A DNA stretch of 64,000 nt from Maylandia zebra (taxonomy: Eukaryota; Chordata; Actinopteri; Cichliformes; Cichlidae). The notes below the pieces were generated by a model. The model made no database searches. It was not told the DNA's origin and saw nothing but the letters and a program-made list of their open reading frames with translations. Location of the stretch: the NCBI RefSeq assembly GCF_041146795.1, contig NC_135169.1, forward strand, positions 10,925,264 through 10,989,263, given 5' to 3'. A program made the translations under genes and the position numbers. This document shows, piece by piece, positions 53,264 to 64,000 of this stretch (positions are counted from its first letter, which is position 1; each line of letters begins with the position of its first letter).

Positions 53264-54764
53264 CACAGCAAATTCAAAAGTGTTAAATTTTTTGGTGTTA
53301 ATAGTCTTCTTGCAAAAGTAGAGTTAATTTTACTCTAAGCAGAGTCACATTCTTTTAATGTAACTCTGAGGTGTAAAATGACAGTAGTTAAAATCGAGTG
53401 TTAAAAATGAGTGTTTCTCTGTCAAATCTGGAGGTGTTACAATGGAAACATTAACTCTTGACCTCTTAACTCTGAACTCCTAGAGGGGCTATGACACCAA
53501 CAGAGTACATTCACAGACTCCGCCCCCAGCACGGCTCCAATCGAAGCTGAAGTGAAGCCGTTTCAGAACATTTTGCTCTACATATTTGAGTTGTTTGCCA
53601 TGCTTGGTAAGTCATTTTTTCAAAGATTGTTTCAATTATTATCATGAGCTTTTGCTTTTACTTCTGTGGCTCTTTGGAGTTGAGACAAAGCTGTGTGAAA
53701 GGCATTAGCCATGTTGCTCGCTGATAGCATAATATTCTGTTTTAGCTAGCTGAAAGGTATTGTTTGCGGGCAAATACCACAGCCTTGAAAAAAGCTTGCA
53801 TGTGAATTTTCAGTCAAACGTTTGGTCAAATACACCTAAAACAATGTGTAGAATGTGAAACGTTGGTATAATGGTGCTACTTGAAGCCTGAAAACGATCG
53901 CCCATAAAAAAAACGAGCAAACAGCAGTAGCAGGCGTCCTGACTGGATTCTACGGTAGCATAGATCCCTCCAGAGTTTTGTGCACACGGTTTAGGTAAAA
54001 ATGAAAAAGGTTGAGGTTTTACATTTAGTTCAGTATTACCTGTTGCCTGTGTCTTTGTCTTTTGGGAAAATACTTTACACAAGTAATGGCTCAAAGAGGA
54101 TTCCTTTTTTTTTCTGTGCTGCAATTGTTTACTGGATTATTTGTGCCATTAATTAGTGTCAACTAATTTTTATTCAATCTCCGCACAGGATATGCTTGTG
54201 AAGATGGAATATGGGGGAGAGCAGAAGTGCGTTGAAGTTCCACAAAGGGATGAATGAAGGACATGCATATTGTATTAAAGATATAAGTGATGAGAATGCT
54301 GTTATTTGCATTTACCATGTCAGACCTTTTGATAAACACAATTCTAATGAAAGTGAGAACATGTACACTGTTACATCTTTCAGAAAATGTTTTGAAATTG
54401 TGGTGCACAGTTCAGAATAAATGTTTTTCAAAAACCATTGCGTCTTTTTAGTAAATGTTTATTTCCAAAAGAAATTTCTAGAAGGTCAGAACAGTAAAAT
54501 TCCCGCTTTTTAGAATGAATTAGAAGATAACTCTTACGTAGTTAAACTAAAATACTCTTTGAGAGTTAATATATAAACTCTTAACACCAAGTGTTAAATT
54601 ATCAACTCCAGACAGATTTGGTGTTTAACACTAGATCAGAGTTAACGTACCAACTCTCCAAAAAGAGTTAAATTAACACTCTCTGGTGTGGACCCATATA
54701 GACACTTTAATAGTGTTGAAATCAAATCCAACAGTGTTAATTTGGACATGCTGGATTTGCTGTG
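53264..54764. mobile_element. TA-flanked non-autonomous element in C1q gene B exon 1
   Basis: Inverted ends CACAGCAAATTCAAAAGTG and (inward, right) CACAGCAAATCCAGCATG with TA on both sides (53262-53263 and 54765-54766). The arms are full of GTGTTAA and AACTCTnA words (53280-53480 and 54530-54720). A 2-bp TA duplication points to the Tc1/mariner group, though other TA-targeting groups are possible. The central 900 bases are not repeat-like and look like captured exon sequence. Confidence 0.75.
54211..54420 (+). other. open frame inside the TA-flanked element
   Basis: 69 codons, with HKGMNEGHAYCIKDISDENA and HVRPFDKHNSNESENMYTV, ending at a stop and followed by ATTGCGTC. A possible upstream exon with ATGCTTG|GTAAGT lies at 53600-53606, and an acceptor CACAG at 54184-54188. 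The composition looks like real protein, yet I cannot name a family. Confidence 0.35.
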
Positions 54765-54917
54765 TAGGAGCGCAATCTTTTTTTTTAAGAATGACCTCAT
54801 CTTCAGCTGTCTGAGCTGCTGAGATAGAGCAGGCCAGAAGCAACACAGAGAAAACCAAGATGGTCTCCATCCTGTCTCCAGAAATCTGAAGTTCAACTGT
54901 CTCATCTGCAAATCTGA

Positions 54918-54927
54918 CCTTTTTATG
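54918..54927 (-). promoter_or_regulatory. candidate TATA box of C1q gene B
   Basis: CATAAAAAGG on minus, 48-57 bases before the ATG, homologous in place to the gene A box. Confidence 0.5.
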
Positions 54928-54930
54928 ATA

Positions 54931-55550
54931 TGGCAGCAAGAGGCAGGACTATCATCAGGTTACTTCCCCACTCCTCCCAGTTTGTTAAAAAACGAGGAAG
55001 TACTCAAACATGACTGGAATAGTGAACTCATCAACCTCTGTGTTTTGGTTGACTGCTGTTAAAACAGGTCAGTTGAATTTAATGCTACAATTTCCAAATG
55101 AGGAAACTATAACATACCCTCTACAGCATAGCGTTGCCCTGAGGCAACAAAGCACATCAACAGCTTCAATAAATGCTTTGATGAAATGATAATGATAAAT
55201 GATAAGTAATGCAATAGTAATGATTATGAATAGTAACAGTAAAATAATTTTCTAATCTCCACACTCCTCCTCTTTGGCCTTTGAAAAAGGCCAACACTCC
55301 TCTTACAGTATTTGTCTCACTCCTCGGGCCACTCAGCCACCTCCTCTTTGAGTGAAATGATGCTCTGCGATCCTTCTCTTCTTTCTTCAACTTCCCAGGT
55401 AGACTACTGGTTAGCCGTTGCACGGGTCAGAGGGTTTATTCTGCCTCTATTTCTTTTTTGCCACCCGTGTTATTTGGAGATGAGCTTGTCTCCACCAAGC
55501 TCTCATCTGCTACGGCACACTGAGACCAATGGAACTAGGTCTCGCCTGTC
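54931..55550. other. 5' flank of C1q gene B
   Basis: No supported gene or repeat. Confidence 0.3.
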
Positions 55551-55983
55551 CTGATTTGCATTATATTAGACTGCTGATTTATTGTGAATGAATGATATTG
55601 TTTATGATGCATTATACTGCTGAGTTATAAGAAATACTGTTCACAGAAAGTCATCGCCTTATTTGTCTGATTAGAAGAGAACATGCTGGAGTTTTCTGCC
55701 CCATCTCAGCAGGAGCAGATAAACAGGGAGCCAAGGTCGTAGCTTAGGCGCCGTGTGAGAGAAAGCATGTGAATGTTTAGGCTTTTATGATAAGGTGGGG
55801 GCACCAGAGGCTATAAGAGTTTGAGCAATGCTCCACCATTTTGAGATCTGAGGCTGTCTGCATCAGTGTCCATCTCCCACGCGTGTGATCATTAAAATCA
55901 TCGTTTGACTCAACCCGGCCGGACCAGTGTTGTTATTGTGGTTTTTTCTCTTGTATCCATCCCCAATATTTGAATCCTTAACA
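55551..55983 (+). mobile_element. LTR, family 1, 5'-truncated
   Basis: Matches 8692-9126 over its length with few changes and ends GAATCCTTAACA. The first ~125 bases of the LTR are missing. GGCTATAAGAG near 55810 and ATTAAAATC near 55890 are preserved. Confidence 0.75.
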
Positions 55984-57478
55984 GTTAGTGTTTTTCTGTT
56001 CTGCTTCATCCCAGCAATAAAGCTGTGTATTTTTAGTTTCTTCCGCTTCCTTGAGTCCTGCATTTTGGGTCCTCTCCTCCTGCCTGCCTACACACAGACA
56101 TGACAATTTGTCAGGTTGTATTTAAAAATTAGAATGTTATTTTCCTTCAATAACATTTTCTATTGTCACAAATATTGTGTCTCATTTCCACAGTTTTTCT
56201 TCTGGTTTCTTTTACAGCACATGTCTGATAGAACTGAAAACAAATTACAGCACACACCTGCACAATCACTTAATCTGTGACATGTTGTTCGGTTACTGAC
56301 GAATTTTCACAACCAGCAGTGATATTTGTCCAATGTAACATGTTTCTCTGTCAGATGAACCTCTCTCTTTAAAGTTCCTGTCAGTAGCCTTGCTGCAGAT
56401 AATCAATAACCTGACTCATGAAGACTAGAAAATGAAAACCTATTGGTTGTAATAGCTGTGTTCTTCCACAGGGCAGAGCTGTGCACACTAAAGGGAAAAC
56501 ATTTCCCTGCAGAGCTTTTAGCTGATGACACATGTCATCACATAACTGAGATGAAAGTGAGTGGCTGTCAGGACTCCTGTCTGAGATTCTGTTTACTTTT
56601 GACCAGGAAAACTGGGATGACGGGAAAACATCAGCACCGACACACACACACACAGACACACACACACTGCTTTATTCTTCACCTCCAGCTTCATCTGGAT
56701 AGTTCACATGGAACAAGATCAAACTGTCTTGTTAGTGATTATTAATGTGTAACTTTATTCAAAAACATTTTACAAAGTGCTCTAAAACATTAGCAAAAAC
56801 CTGAAGACTAAATTCAAATCACAGAGAAACAGTTTCAGTTGATTTGTGAAGTTATTTGGTTGTAATAGTCATTTGGCCCAAACGCCAGATTATATACAGA
56901 CAATACATATATAGTACCCAATGTACATTATCGTACTAACCTAAATCACTAAACGCCCTAAAGTTATACTAGAAGTTCTAACATAAAATGCTACTCCAAT
57001 ACATGAAGTCAGTGAGGACTGGAAATAATAGCACTTCGATTACAAGTTTTGAAAAATCCTTGCAACACACAATCCTTGCGTCCGTTTGAATACAGAGAAA
57101 GGCGTTAATATTTTTAAAGAGCTTTCAATATTATTCCAGATTTGTGGGCCTGTGCATGGTCACACTGTAGACACAAAATAATAACAAGAAGGTGAAATCG
57201 AGGTGTTTCCTGCATGTGGACGTCTTATGGCCTGAGCTCTTATTGGCTGTTGTGCATGTGAGTTATCCTGTGCAGACAATGTGGGGTTAATGAACACCGG
57301 CTACTAATGTCTGCCTCATTTCCCTGATAAATTCTTCTCTCCTCTCTCAGCTGCTCATTAAACACCTGACTAGAATCCATGTTGCTGCTTTCTTCAGGTT
57401 CCTGCTGCTCATTAGCTAAATTTGATTCAGTTCAGTTCAACTACTGAGTAAAACAACGTAAAACCACACCGACAGCTC
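55984..57478. other. unassigned intergenic sequence
   Basis: (CA)n near 56640-56668. 55984-56105 (AATAAAGCTGTG, ending ACATGACA) may be the end of another LTR. Otherwise nothing recognised. Confidence 0.3.
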
Positions 57479-57484
57479 TTTATT
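57479..57484 (-). terminator. possible polyadenylation signal for ASTE1
   Basis: AATAAA on minus, about 430 bases after the stop codon. A nearer signal was not seen. Confidence 0.35.
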
Positions 57485-57912
57485 TCACTATTTTTCTTTT
57501 CTACTTCCTGTATTTCATTTAGAAGTAGGATTGTGTTTTAGTTGTGCATTAGTTTTAGTTTCTAAAATGTTATCATCTTTACCCAAAGACAAAAGGAGGG
57601 AGGAGGAGAGGAAGCCATCGATCTTTAAACTGCGTCACTCATTTCTTTGTGTTCTTAACTTCTACTGTAAAAATAATATATTCAGTGAACCACATTTAGC
57701 TGTCTTGGCTCTTTGGTGTTATGGAGTCACAGCCTCTGTGAGGACAGGGTTTTGGGGGTAGGTGACAGGACGAGGGACTGTTCAGAGTTGCATGTAAGCC
57801 CTTAACTCTATTTTCTGGTTTGAATTCTGGATAAATTCATCCAGATGTCTAGAAAGGAGAGCTGCACCATCCAAAGTGGGATGGATGCCATCTTCCTCAA
57901 TAAGACCAGTTG

Positions 57913-60044
57913 TTAACATCCTTCCTCACTTGAGGAGCCCTCCTCAGTAGTTGTTGGATTAAGAATGGTCTTTAAATTTTTATATATTTCCTTCTTTTGT
58001 CCTTTCAGTGTTTTCTGTAGTTGTTTAATCGTGTCTTCATCTGCCAGCCGATGAAGGAGAGGTCCACAGTAAAGTCTGACAAAGCAGAAAACCACAGTTA
58101 AAGTTAATGAAGTGGGTTAAACATCTGTGGAGCACATCATTAGTCTGCTGTTTACCGTGCACACTGAGGTTCTGGTAGAGGGGAACACAGCAGCTGGTTC
58201 AGGTGGAGGCTCTGCCTCATGCAGCACTGCCATTGGCTGAAAGCATGAGCCACACGTGGCTGCCAGTTACGCACAACTTCATCCTTTAAAGCTTTCATCT
58301 TCCTCTCAAACTCGTCCTCTACAGACAAAGTAAGACAAAGTTTTGGTGCCAAAGAACCAGAGACCAGCAGCAGTTTCTCTTCTTGTTCAGACTGATGTGG
58401 AAGCATCAGTGCTGCTGCTGTCACACAAAATCTGTTTAGAGGAACTCTGAATACAGGAACTCTGACTACAGTCCATCTGCTGACTGCTTCTTACACCAAT
58501 AAATGCATGTCATTGTAGATATCCATCATGTTACCCAGTGAGACTAACCTGGACCATCGGGCTCACACACTAACCACAGCAGGAGAGCATGGAGGCAGTT
58601 TACAGTTTCAGGCTTTGGGTGGTGTTGTAGCTTCTTAAACCAGAAAACAGTCACACAGACTGGCAGCTTCAGCTGGTCGGGGATGTTTTCTAAGTCTGAA
58701 GTCTGAACCTGCAGAGCTTCTTCAAACACCCTGCGACGCAAACGCTCAGGAGCCTGCACAGATAAGATGCTCACATGTACCACAGAAACACGTCTGCCTG
58801 TCAGAGTAATTAAACACATATTTAATGATTAACCTCAGTACCTCATTCAGACACTGTAGTTTCAGTTGTTTCTGTTCATCACTGCTGGGAAGTATTGATG
58901 GGACACGGTAGTATTTGATCTCTTCTCCATCCCTGCCATATTCAGTAACCTCACCTCCTGTTAACAGTCCATAGAAGTACTGTCTGATGCGGTAAGCAGC
59001 TGTGTAACTACTACTCTGTGAAAAGTCCTCCACAAGTGGGGTCAGCAGGATTGTCTTCCAATCCACAACACTTGTGACAAAAGTGGTGAGTTCTCCACGC
59101 TCAACTTTTTCACACACCCATGGTGGCAACTTAGAACTTGTTTTTTCTGGTTTAACATGTTTTTGAATGGCGAGTTTGAATGTTTGGTTCTCTTTTTTAC
59201 CAACATGATTTAAAGCTTTACTCAGAGCACGTTCTCTCTTCTGTGAGTCGTCCAAGCCATCCAGGTTCACTTTACTTAAAAAGCCGAGCATACCATCCAG
59301 TCTTTTAATGCTGCACTCACCAGGTGAAGATGATTCCTTTGCAAAAGCGCCATAGTCTTCTAATCTTGAATAATCATTTCCTGCTATTGAAGCAAAGACT
59401 GGCATGAGAGCAGGGTCCAATTTAAAATGCTCACAAAACGTTGAACGTGTGTAGATCTTAGCAGGAATTTTTCCATCTTCTTCTTTTTTCCACTCAAAGT
59501 TGTCGAGATAAAGGAAACCTTTGTGCACATCAAAGATGTAAAAATCTTTGTCAATGGACAGCACAGCACATTGTTTCTGATTTGCAGCAGAAACAACCTC
59601 AGGGTCTGCCTCTCCTAAACACACTTTAAACTCTATGCCTTTTTCCCTTAAGATTTCTATGAAGACATCTTTGACCAGAGGTGGTAAGACACTATATGTC
59701 TCTGGTACAGTGCCGTCAGGCTCTGTCTCTGCTACTGTCTTTGCTTTTTTCAGTTTATATTTTAGACGAGACACATTGTGTTCATGCTTCTCGGGCCCTG
59801 AGCCTCCATCCAGGATGACGTACGGATTGACTTCACAGTCCTGCAGAGTCTTAAAGAACTTGCAGACCTCATGTTTGAATCCAGGATAATCCCCTCCACA
59901 GCGCTGGTCCAGCTTTGGATCGGATGTATAATACAAAGAATAGTACAGAGCATTACCATCAATGATGAGACCTGTTTTTTCTACCTTAACTTCTTTGCAG
60001 AGACACAAATCATCTATCATTTTCTTTAATGTTGAAACCTCCAT
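57913..60044 (-). CDS. aste1: protein asteroid homolog 1 (XPG/FEN-like nuclease family)
   Basis: Four exons: 60044-58842, 58753-58549, 58318-58156 and 58075-57913, all GT-AG, joining in frame to 577 residues and a stop. The N-terminus carries an XPG-N-like segment (VEKTGLIIDGNALYYSLYY, with VNPYVILDGGSGPEKHE near residue 75). The XPG-I-like part follows, with EFKVCLGEADPEVVSAANQK near residues 140-160 and SIDKDFYIFD about 10 residues on. FASIAGNDYSRLEDYGAF marks the helical region typical of asteroid proteins. The C-terminal exons are helical and end in a serine and glutamate-rich tail (EEGSSSEEGC). Asteroid homologues belong to the structure-specific nuclease superfamily; human ASTE1 is reported to cut single-stranded 3' flaps in double-strand break repair. 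Acidic residues matching the active site (D, EAD, DKD) are present. It appears intact and is a good single-copy anchor for synteny. Confidence 0.9.
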
Positions 60045-60516
60045 GATTCCGTAAAGTGTGGATGAAGATGAGCGGTGGTTCTTGTGCTAATGCCCTTCTG
60101 TCTGCAGATATTTGTACACCTACTAGAGTCCACACCCACACCGACACAGCGAGTCAAACCTGTTTTGACTAATTTAACATACCTAACTTGCTCTTTTGGT
60201 TTCATTTCTTTATTCTTCATGTTGTGATTTTCTGTTTCATTTCACTTTGTGGAGCAAAATCAAATGTGTTTCATCAGCTTTCCAGCTGTTAATAATGCAA
60301 AGGTACTTTGTGTCCATCACAAAGGCTCAACTCTGCCATGAACTGGAAACTGCTGCAACTCGAGCATCACCATCCACAGTGAAGCCAGTGTTATATAACC
60401 ATGGACTGTGAGCATGCTGACTAAGAAAGAAGCAACTGTTCCAAAATCGACATCTTGAAGCCCGAGTGAAAGTCGCAGCTCCTCGTCATGGACGAGTGAA
60501 ATGTCTTTTGGAGAAA
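60045..60516. other. upstream region of ASTE1
   Basis: Probably 5' untranslated and promoter sequence on minus. No clear TATA box or CpG island; an upstream open frame at 60220-60026 overlaps the start and has no motif. Confidence 0.35.
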
Positions 60517-61689
60517 GATTAAATAAGATAAGATAAGATAACTCTTTATTGTCATTGCACAGTCATACATAGTACAGTAGTACAATGAAATTGGAAAACT
60601 GTCCTACGTCGGCAGTACATATAACACAACACGACACGATATGACACATCACAACGTAACAAACAACACAACACAGTATATTAACTTAGTATAAAAAAGA
60701 AGAATAAGTGTATGTGTATTGCACACTGTTATTATTGCACATTAATTATTATTGCACCTTGTTATAAATATAAATATTATTGTTATCGTTTTAAACATTG
60801 TTACCTCCCCCTAAAAAGTCCAGGGAGGTATCCAGTCAGGTCAGCTATTTACATTGATCAGGGCTATTGCCCTGTTGTAACAGCTGTCCTTGAGTCTATT
60901 TGTTCGGGACCTCAGCAGCCTGAACCTCCTGCCAGACGGCAGCAGCTTAAACACCCGGTGTCCTGGGTGTGTGCAGTCCCGTAGGATGCTGCGTGCCCTC
61001 TTGAGACAGCGAGTGCTGTACAGGTCCTTCAGGGAGGGAAGAGGATGTCCAATGATTTTTTGGGCCATGTTGATGACCCTCTGGAGTGCCTTTCTGTGTG
61101 CTGTGGTGCAGCTGGAGAACCACACACCGATGCAATATGTCAGCACACTTTCAATGGAGCAGCGGTAGAAGACGGTCAGCAGCTCCTTCTTCAGGTCCAT
61201 TTTTCTGAGGATTCTCAGAAAGTGGAGGCGCTGTTGGGCCTTCTTTAAGACCGCAGAGGTGTTAGAGCTCCATTGGAGGTCTGTGTCTATGTGCACACCC
61301 AGAAACTTGAAACTGGAGACCCTTTCCACGCACTCCCCGTTGATGCTGACAGGCTGCAGCTCGGACTTCCTCCTTCTGAAGTCAACTACCAGTTCTTTTG
61401 TCTTGGTGGTATTGAGGTCCAGGTTGTTGTCTGCACACCAATCTGACAGCCTCTGAACTTCAGCTCTGTACGCCGTCTCATCTCCCCCTGAGATGAGCCC
61501 CACCACGGTGGTATCATCTGCAAACTTGATGACTGTGTTGTCTGGGTGGGAACTAACACAGTCATGTGTGTACAGAGTGTACAGTAGGGGACTCAGTACA
61601 CAGCCTTGTGGAGAGCCGGTGTTGAGGCTGAGGGCTGAGGAAAGATGAGGCCCCACTCTAACTCTCTGCACACGGTCTGAGAGTGTCAT
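60517..61689 (-). mobile_element. CR1/Rex1-like LINE, 5'-truncated, ORF end intact
   Basis: The minus-strand frame 61689-60841 is open for 282 codons: NTGSPQGCVLSPLLYTLYTH, FADDTTVVGLI (RT active site, FADD), SFKFLGVHIDTDLQW, KKAQQRLHFLRILRK, YRCSIESVLTYCI, and RTNRLKDSCYNRAIALIN with the stop. The 3' tail runs to CAATAAAGAGTTATCTTATC with tandem TTATC units at 60517-60540. It is truncated at the 5' side within the RT. The long open frame suggests a fairly recent insertion. Confidence 0.85.
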
Positions 61690-62757
61690 GGAGTCATGAA
61701 TGTTATGTCTCGGTTCAACCCACTTTCGGCCTGGCGCATTAGGGGGGCGCTAGTATAAATAGTGGCCATTTGACCATTCCTGGATCGCTTACCTGTGATC
61801 TCCTTTTTGGTCACCTGACTTCCCTTGGTGTTGCAGAGATCATCTGCGGGTTACCCTTCTGAAGCCTCCATCGCGGCTGTTTACTCATTGTAGTGTGTAC
61901 ATTACCTTACTTGGTGGTAAACAGATGTTGTTTTTAGGTCGTAGCTGTAGAAGCCTCCTATGACCCACTCTGCTCATGATTCATGACGCTGTTTACTCAG
62001 AAGTGTGGGCCTTAGTTTTACACAACGCTACGCTAACTGAAGTGCTGCTGCTTTGCTTTTACCGTCTGTTCCTGTTTCGAGGTTTCTTTTCCTGCTGCTG
62101 CCAGCCTCCTAAAGTGGACGTCGGCGTGGACAGCGGCCATATGCATGCCGGCTACGGGAGTCGGCTGGCGTGCACATTGATTGACTGGACGATTAACTTA
62201 TAGTCGGGCAGACGGCAAGTTGGAGCAATACGGCGATTCCGTCTGCTCCAGATTCTAAAGTTTTATTTAGATTGTATGTTGTTTTTCTGTTGTTTGGATT
62301 TGCAGTTTGGATTTTTGTTATGCCACTGGTGGGAGGCCCTTTTTCTATCTGCAGATCACCAGTGTGGTCCTGCAGTTGGGTTATCCCCCAGCGCTGCATA
62401 TTAGTTTTGTTGTAATATATTAAAAAAAAATTTGTTTCTTTTATTCAGATGTGGAGGGCTGACGTGGAGGAGACTGGGGGCACCTTGGTGTGGGATCCTT
62501 TGAGTGTTACACACCTGTCTTCTTTTATTAGTGTGAGTGTGTGAGAGTGTGCTGCACTTGTGTATTGGTGTGTTTTCTTTTCTTTTTTTTGAGTTTGTGC
62601 GTGGCATCCCTGCCCCTCCACTGGTAAGCCTCAGCTCTGAATACCTTTTTTTAAGCATATTTGTACATTGATATTTATGATTGTGCTTTTATATGTTGTT
62701 TTAAATAATTATTAATAAGTTGTCAAACTGTTTTATCATTGAACCTCGTCTCTGTAC
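61690..62757. other. unassigned, promoter-like motif included
   Basis: TGTTATGTCTCGGTTCAACC at 61699 and AGTATAAATAGTGG near 61750 look like an LTR or promoter start, but no matching right end or duplication is visible. No coding region is supported. Confidence 0.35.
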
Positions 62758-62994
62758 TAGGGCTGAACGATATGTCGCATTTGCGATAATATCGCGACAT
62801 GATCAAGTGCAATTTTCTAACCGCAAAGGCTGCGATTATACTCTGTTTACGTGACATGCGCGAGTAAAACATGTGATATGATCAAACGAGATTGTCTAAC
62901 CACAGAGGCTGCACTCTGGTCACGTGACACGGGGAGCAAAGTTTTGAAACAGTCTACCGAAAGTGAACTAGCAAGCAAAGCTGTAGCCTACACA

Positions 62995-63837
62995 ATGGCC
63001 TCAGGTTCAACAGAACCAGAGCCTGCGGGGATGCTAGTACCAAAGAGGAACTGCACATCAGCCGTGTGGGAATATTTTGGGTTTAAAAGAGATGATGTCG
63101 CACAGAGTCAGGTACTGTGTAAAACCTGTCTTGGTAGAGTTTCTACATCTCGGGGAAACACTACGAATTTGTACCAGCACCTTAAGACTCAGCACAAAAC
63201 AGTGTATGATAGATGTATGGCTAAAAAATCTAGTAGTGCGCAGAATAAACCTAGTAACGTTACTCGGCAAGGATCACTGACCGAACTGTTTGAAGGTGTT
63301 ACGCCATATGAACGCACTTCAAAACGGCACGTGGAAATCACCAAAGCAGTAACCCACTGCATCGCGAAAGACATGATGCCCGTCAATACGGTGACCAAGC
63401 CTGGGTTCAATAATTTGGTAACTACACTGGATAAGAGGTACAGAATGCCCTCCCGCACGTATTTCAGTCAGACTGCAATACCCGAGCTACATATGCAATG
63501 TAGGCGGAGGGTTGCAGCGGAGTTAAAGGCTGTTGAGTTTTTTGCGGCGACAACAGACATGTGGTCAAGCCGTACAGCAGAGCCCTATCAAAGTCTGACG
63601 GTGCATTACATTACCGAAGACCTCCACCTCGAAGCTCGCAGCCTACAAACGGCCTACTTCCCCGAAGACCACACAGGGGAAAACATTGCTGCTGGCCTGA
63701 GAGGGGGGCTTGCGTGTTGGGATCTCCCTGAAGACAACCTTGTCTGCATAACGACGGACAACGCGTCAAATATGGTGAAAGCAGCACAGCTGAACGAATG
63801 GACCAGGCTCCAGTGTTTCGGACACAGATTACATCTT
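62995..63837 (+). CDS. BED-finger hAT transposase (ZBED1-like), exon 1, partial
   Basis: The frame is open without stops from 62851 to a donor at 63837 (CATCTT|GTAAGT, phase 0). I place the start at the ATG at 62995 because MASGSTEPEPAG leads directly into the BED finger. The BED domain shows AVWEYFGF, CKTCLG and NLYQHLKTQH, the C-C-H-H zinc ligands, at residues 25-65. A linker follows, then FFAATTDMWSSRTAEPYQSL with the first catalytic aspartate and LVCITTDNASNMVKAA with the second, ending in LQCFGHRLHL where the intron begins. The third catalytic residue and the dimerisation domain would lie past 64000. It binds and cuts hAT ends in the nucleus. A host-domesticated ZBED gene is the alternative, but the adjacent terminal repeat argues for a mobile copy. 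Confidence 0.8.
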
Positions 63838-64000
63838 GTAAGTTACTGCTGTGAGAGAGAGAGTGAGTGTGTGCGTGTGCATGCATGTATGTGCGAGCCT
63901 GTGTATCACTCTCTCCCACAAACACACCACACTATTATTTATCTTGTTCTTTACTGCTGTTAATTCTAGATATGTTACGTCAACCCCACCCTGATGTACC
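63838..64000 (+). other. start of the hAT transposase intron
   Basis: After the GTAAGT donor comes GAGAGAGAGAGTGAGTGTGT and GTGCATGCATGTATG simple sequence. The open frame running on to 63963 is read-through and not protein-like. Confidence 0.6.

Larger units (their letters stand above)
50371..54870 (-). pseudogene. secreted C1q-domain gene B, exon 1 disrupted
   Basis: Paralogue of gene A. Exon 1 starts at 54870 with a signal peptide (METILVFSVLLLACSISAAQ), is cut by a 1.5-kb TA-flanked element (53264-54764), and resumes at 53261 with MEAVLTGIVASLAVQKEQIT to a donor at 53162. Exon 2 is 52966-52895 (EQEAKLKKVETQKTEIEQLK), exon 3 50886-50752 and exon 4 50654-50371, the C1q head. The head exons are nearly identical to gene A, but only one short coiled-coil exon is visible against four in A. 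Even with the insertion ignored, a run of nine A at about 54777-54785 puts the two exon 1 halves in different frames. A protein from this start would end soon after the signal peptide. Either the gene is dead or it uses another first exon; the preserved head favours recent duplication or gene conversion. Confidence 0.7.
62758..64000 (+). mobile_element. autonomous-type hAT transposon, left part
   Basis: It starts TAGGGCTGAACGATATGTCG, a hAT-type terminus, with CTCTGTAC before it as the likely half of an 8-bp duplication. An internal palindrome TGTCGC...GCGACA lies at 62773-62800. The right end lies outside the window. Confidence 0.75.

Noticed and set aside
60026..60220. Upstream start extending the ASTE1 protein
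   Set aside because: That frame ends in a stop and differs from the main frame; the asteroid N-terminus begins at the ATG at 60044.

Overview
This is nuclear DNA of a ray-finned (teleost, probably percomorph) fish. Genes have short exons with GT-AG introns, sequence is AT-rich with (CA)n microsatellites, and the repeats are typical of teleosts: L2 and CR1/Rex1-like LINEs, Penelope-like elements, hAT and IS3EU-type DNA transposons, solo LTRs and a tRNA-derived SINE. There is no bacterial or phage content. Most of the window is interspersed repeats, many nested in one another.

Host genes. Two paralogous secreted C1q-domain genes lie on the minus strand. Gene A (12718-29835) is apparently intact, with seven exons: signal peptide, a series of short coiled-coil exons, and a two-exon C1q head. 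Gene B (50371-54870) has nearly identical head exons, but its first exon carries a frame-disrupting A-run and a 1.5-kb TA-flanked element. They sit in two copies of a segmental duplication (about 9275-13260 and 45898-50940), which probably created the pair. ASTE1 (asteroid homolog, XPG-like nuclease family; 57913-60044, minus) is complete in four exons. A broken immunoglobulin V-set exon (35248-35700, minus) suggests an immune-receptor neighbourhood.

Mobile elements. 1-6660 is a four-layer nest: L2-type LINE, then a second LINE, then hAT-1 (8-bp duplication GATCTAGC), then hAT-2 (8-bp duplication GGTTTTAC). 15325-21190 is a 5.9-kb IS3EU-like transposon (6-bp duplication CATTAC). It encodes a DDE transposase on the plus strand and, convergently, a HECT-type E3 ubiquitin ligase cargo gene on the minus strand. 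This is the most interesting object in the window. The long first intron of C1q gene A (23516-29631) holds a near-complete minus-strand L2 LINE broken by a solo LTR and a Penelope-like fragment, and an opposing L2 3' end. 30150-34250 holds LINE and Penelope scraps and a 2.25-kb GC-rich retroposon with a 16-bp duplication. 39755-41715 and 60517-61689 are CR1/Rex1-like LINEs. A BED-finger hAT transposase gene begins at 62995 and leaves the window intact.

Two LTR families recur: one with 4-bp duplications (8566, 10131, 24713, 55551) and one with TGTCATGG...GTGACA ends and 5-bp duplications (27933, 48074, 51628). Stretches where I recognise nothing are listed as such. Splice sites were read by eye from consensus and frame and need transcript support.
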